A DNA stretch of 5,303 bases from Lentisphaeria bacterium UBA1829 (GTDB taxonomy: Bacteria > Verrucomicrobiota > Lentisphaeria > Victivallales > UBA1829), in the NCBI GenBank assembly GCA_002338895.1, contig DDJH01000184.1, positions 10,627 through 15,929 of the forward strand, in the 5' to 3' direction. The position numbers and the translations under genes were made by a program. The first letter of the stretch is position 1; each line of letters begins with the position of its first letter. The notes under the pieces were generated by a model. The model did not search any database. It was not told where the DNA came from and saw only the letters and a program-made list of their open reading frames with translations. Shown here one piece after another: positions 4,722 through 5,303 of the stretch.

Positions 4722-5303
4722 ATGAATCAGAATTTCCCAATCTATACAACGGCCAACGAGTGCCAGGACTGCTATAAATGCGTCCGTCACTGCCACTGCA
4801 AAGCAATTCGAATCGTCAATGCCAGAGCCGCCGTGATTCCGGAACTGTGCGTCAGCTGCGGCGAATGCGTCAAGGTCTGTCCGGCGGAGGCAAAGAAAAT
4901 CCGTTCGGATCTCTCCCGCGCACAATATCTGATCCAGTCGGGCGCACGGGTCTATGCCTCGGTCGCGCCAAGCTATGTGGGGTATTTTAAAGGAATTTCC
5001 ATCGGGAAACTCGCCGGCGCACTGAAACGTCTCGGGTTCGCCGGAGTCAGCGAGACCGCGATCGGAGCGCAGCTCGTCAGCGCGCAGACGGCAGAACTGC
5101 TGGACGCTGCAAAACCGGGGGTCTACCTGTCCAGCGCATGTCCGGCCGCGGTGGATTTCATCCGCAAATATTATCCGCAATGGACGGAAAGCATTCTGCC
5201 GGTCGTCTCGCCGGTGATGGCACACTGCAAACTGCTCCGGAAAACATTCGGAAATGATATCAAAACAATCTTCATCGGTCCCTGCGCCGCCAAGAAAAAC
5301 GAG
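4722..5303 (+). CDS. [FeFe]-hydrogenase-like protein, sensory (HydS/HfsB) type, 3' end outside window
   Basis: The first 194 codons are seen, open to the last base. The start at 4722 is served by AGGA (4713-4716); ATG 4716 in the same frame is too close to that site. Residues 14-24 (C-x2-C-x2-C-x3-C) and 43-53 (same spacing, then Pro) are two [4Fe-4S] motifs of a bacterial ferredoxin domain. From about 70 the chain matches the [FeFe]-hydrogenase catalytic domain. The first H-cluster motif reads SSACP (137-141) and the second GPCAAKKNE (186-194). Cys140 and Cys188 are the expected cluster ligands. Ala139 replaces the proton-transfer Cys of TSCCP enzymes, and Gly186 replaces the usual Met. From memory, both changes are typical of the sensory group, such as Thermotoga HydS, which has low activity and usually a C-terminal PAS domain. 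That end is not visible. The H2-sensing role is inferred. Confidence 0.85.
   Translation, partial: MNQNFPIYTTANECQDCYKCVRHCHCKAIRIVNARAAVIPELCVSCGECVKVCPAEAKKIRSDLSRAQYLIQSGARVYASVAPSYVGYFKGISIGKLAGALKRLGFAGVSETAIGAQLVSAQTAELLDAAKPGVYLSSACPAAVDFIRKYYPQWTESILPVVSPVMAHCKLLRKTFGNDIKTIFIGPCAAKKNE

Noticed and set aside
1..5303. Frequent TCCGGA/CCGGAA words as a possible repeat or uptake signal
   Set aside because: They fall mostly in coding frames as Pro-Glu, Ser-Gly or Pro-Gly codons, so codon preference explains them without a dedicated signal.

Overview
This 5.3 kb window comes from a fermentative anaerobic bacterium. The evidence is an E. coli-type bifunctional AdhE, followed by a small [2Fe-2S] protein and the start of an [FeFe]-hydrogenase-like protein. 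Coding DNA is moderately GC-rich with many CCGGA and GGAA codon pairs, while the spacers are AT-rich. A Lentisphaerota (Victivallis-like) or clostridial gut organism would fit. That is a low-confidence inference; no marker gene is present.

Layout, all genes on the + strand. Positions 1-87 hold the last 28 codons of an unidentified gene. Twelve bases later (100-1355) lies a GNAT-like acyltransferase gene of the NAT_N/GNAT_C (formerly DUF5596) type. It is split by an apparent one-base deletion at an A5 run (305-309). Positions 1356-1684 are a 329-bp AT-rich spacer with no gene. It carries Rex-like operator sequences, six copies of GTGAAA/TTTCAC, small alternative hairpins and a strong Shine-Dalgarno sequence for adhE. 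adhE (1685-4312, 875 aa) has all its expected catalytic and iron-ligand residues. It is closed by a textbook rho-independent terminator (4329-4367). A thioredoxin-like [2Fe-2S] ferredoxin follows (4398-4652, 84 aa). Last is a [FeFe]-hydrogenase-type protein (4722-5303, running off the window). Its H-cluster motif has Ala where catalytic enzymes have the proton-transfer Cys, as in the sensory (HydS-like) group.

How the genes may work together (inference). AdhE reduces acetyl-CoA to ethanol and so regenerates NAD+. Rex is the usual NADH/NAD+ sensor acting on adhE in many Gram-positive and some other bacteria, and the adhE leader contains a 12/14 match to its operator. The two iron-sulfur proteins downstream look like part of a redox or H2-sensing module rather than a bulk hydrogenase. 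The locus therefore looks like ethanol output placed beside a redox/H2 sensor. The octamer GTTATATT occurs in all three spacers longer than 12 bp and nowhere else that I found, and may be a shared promoter element.
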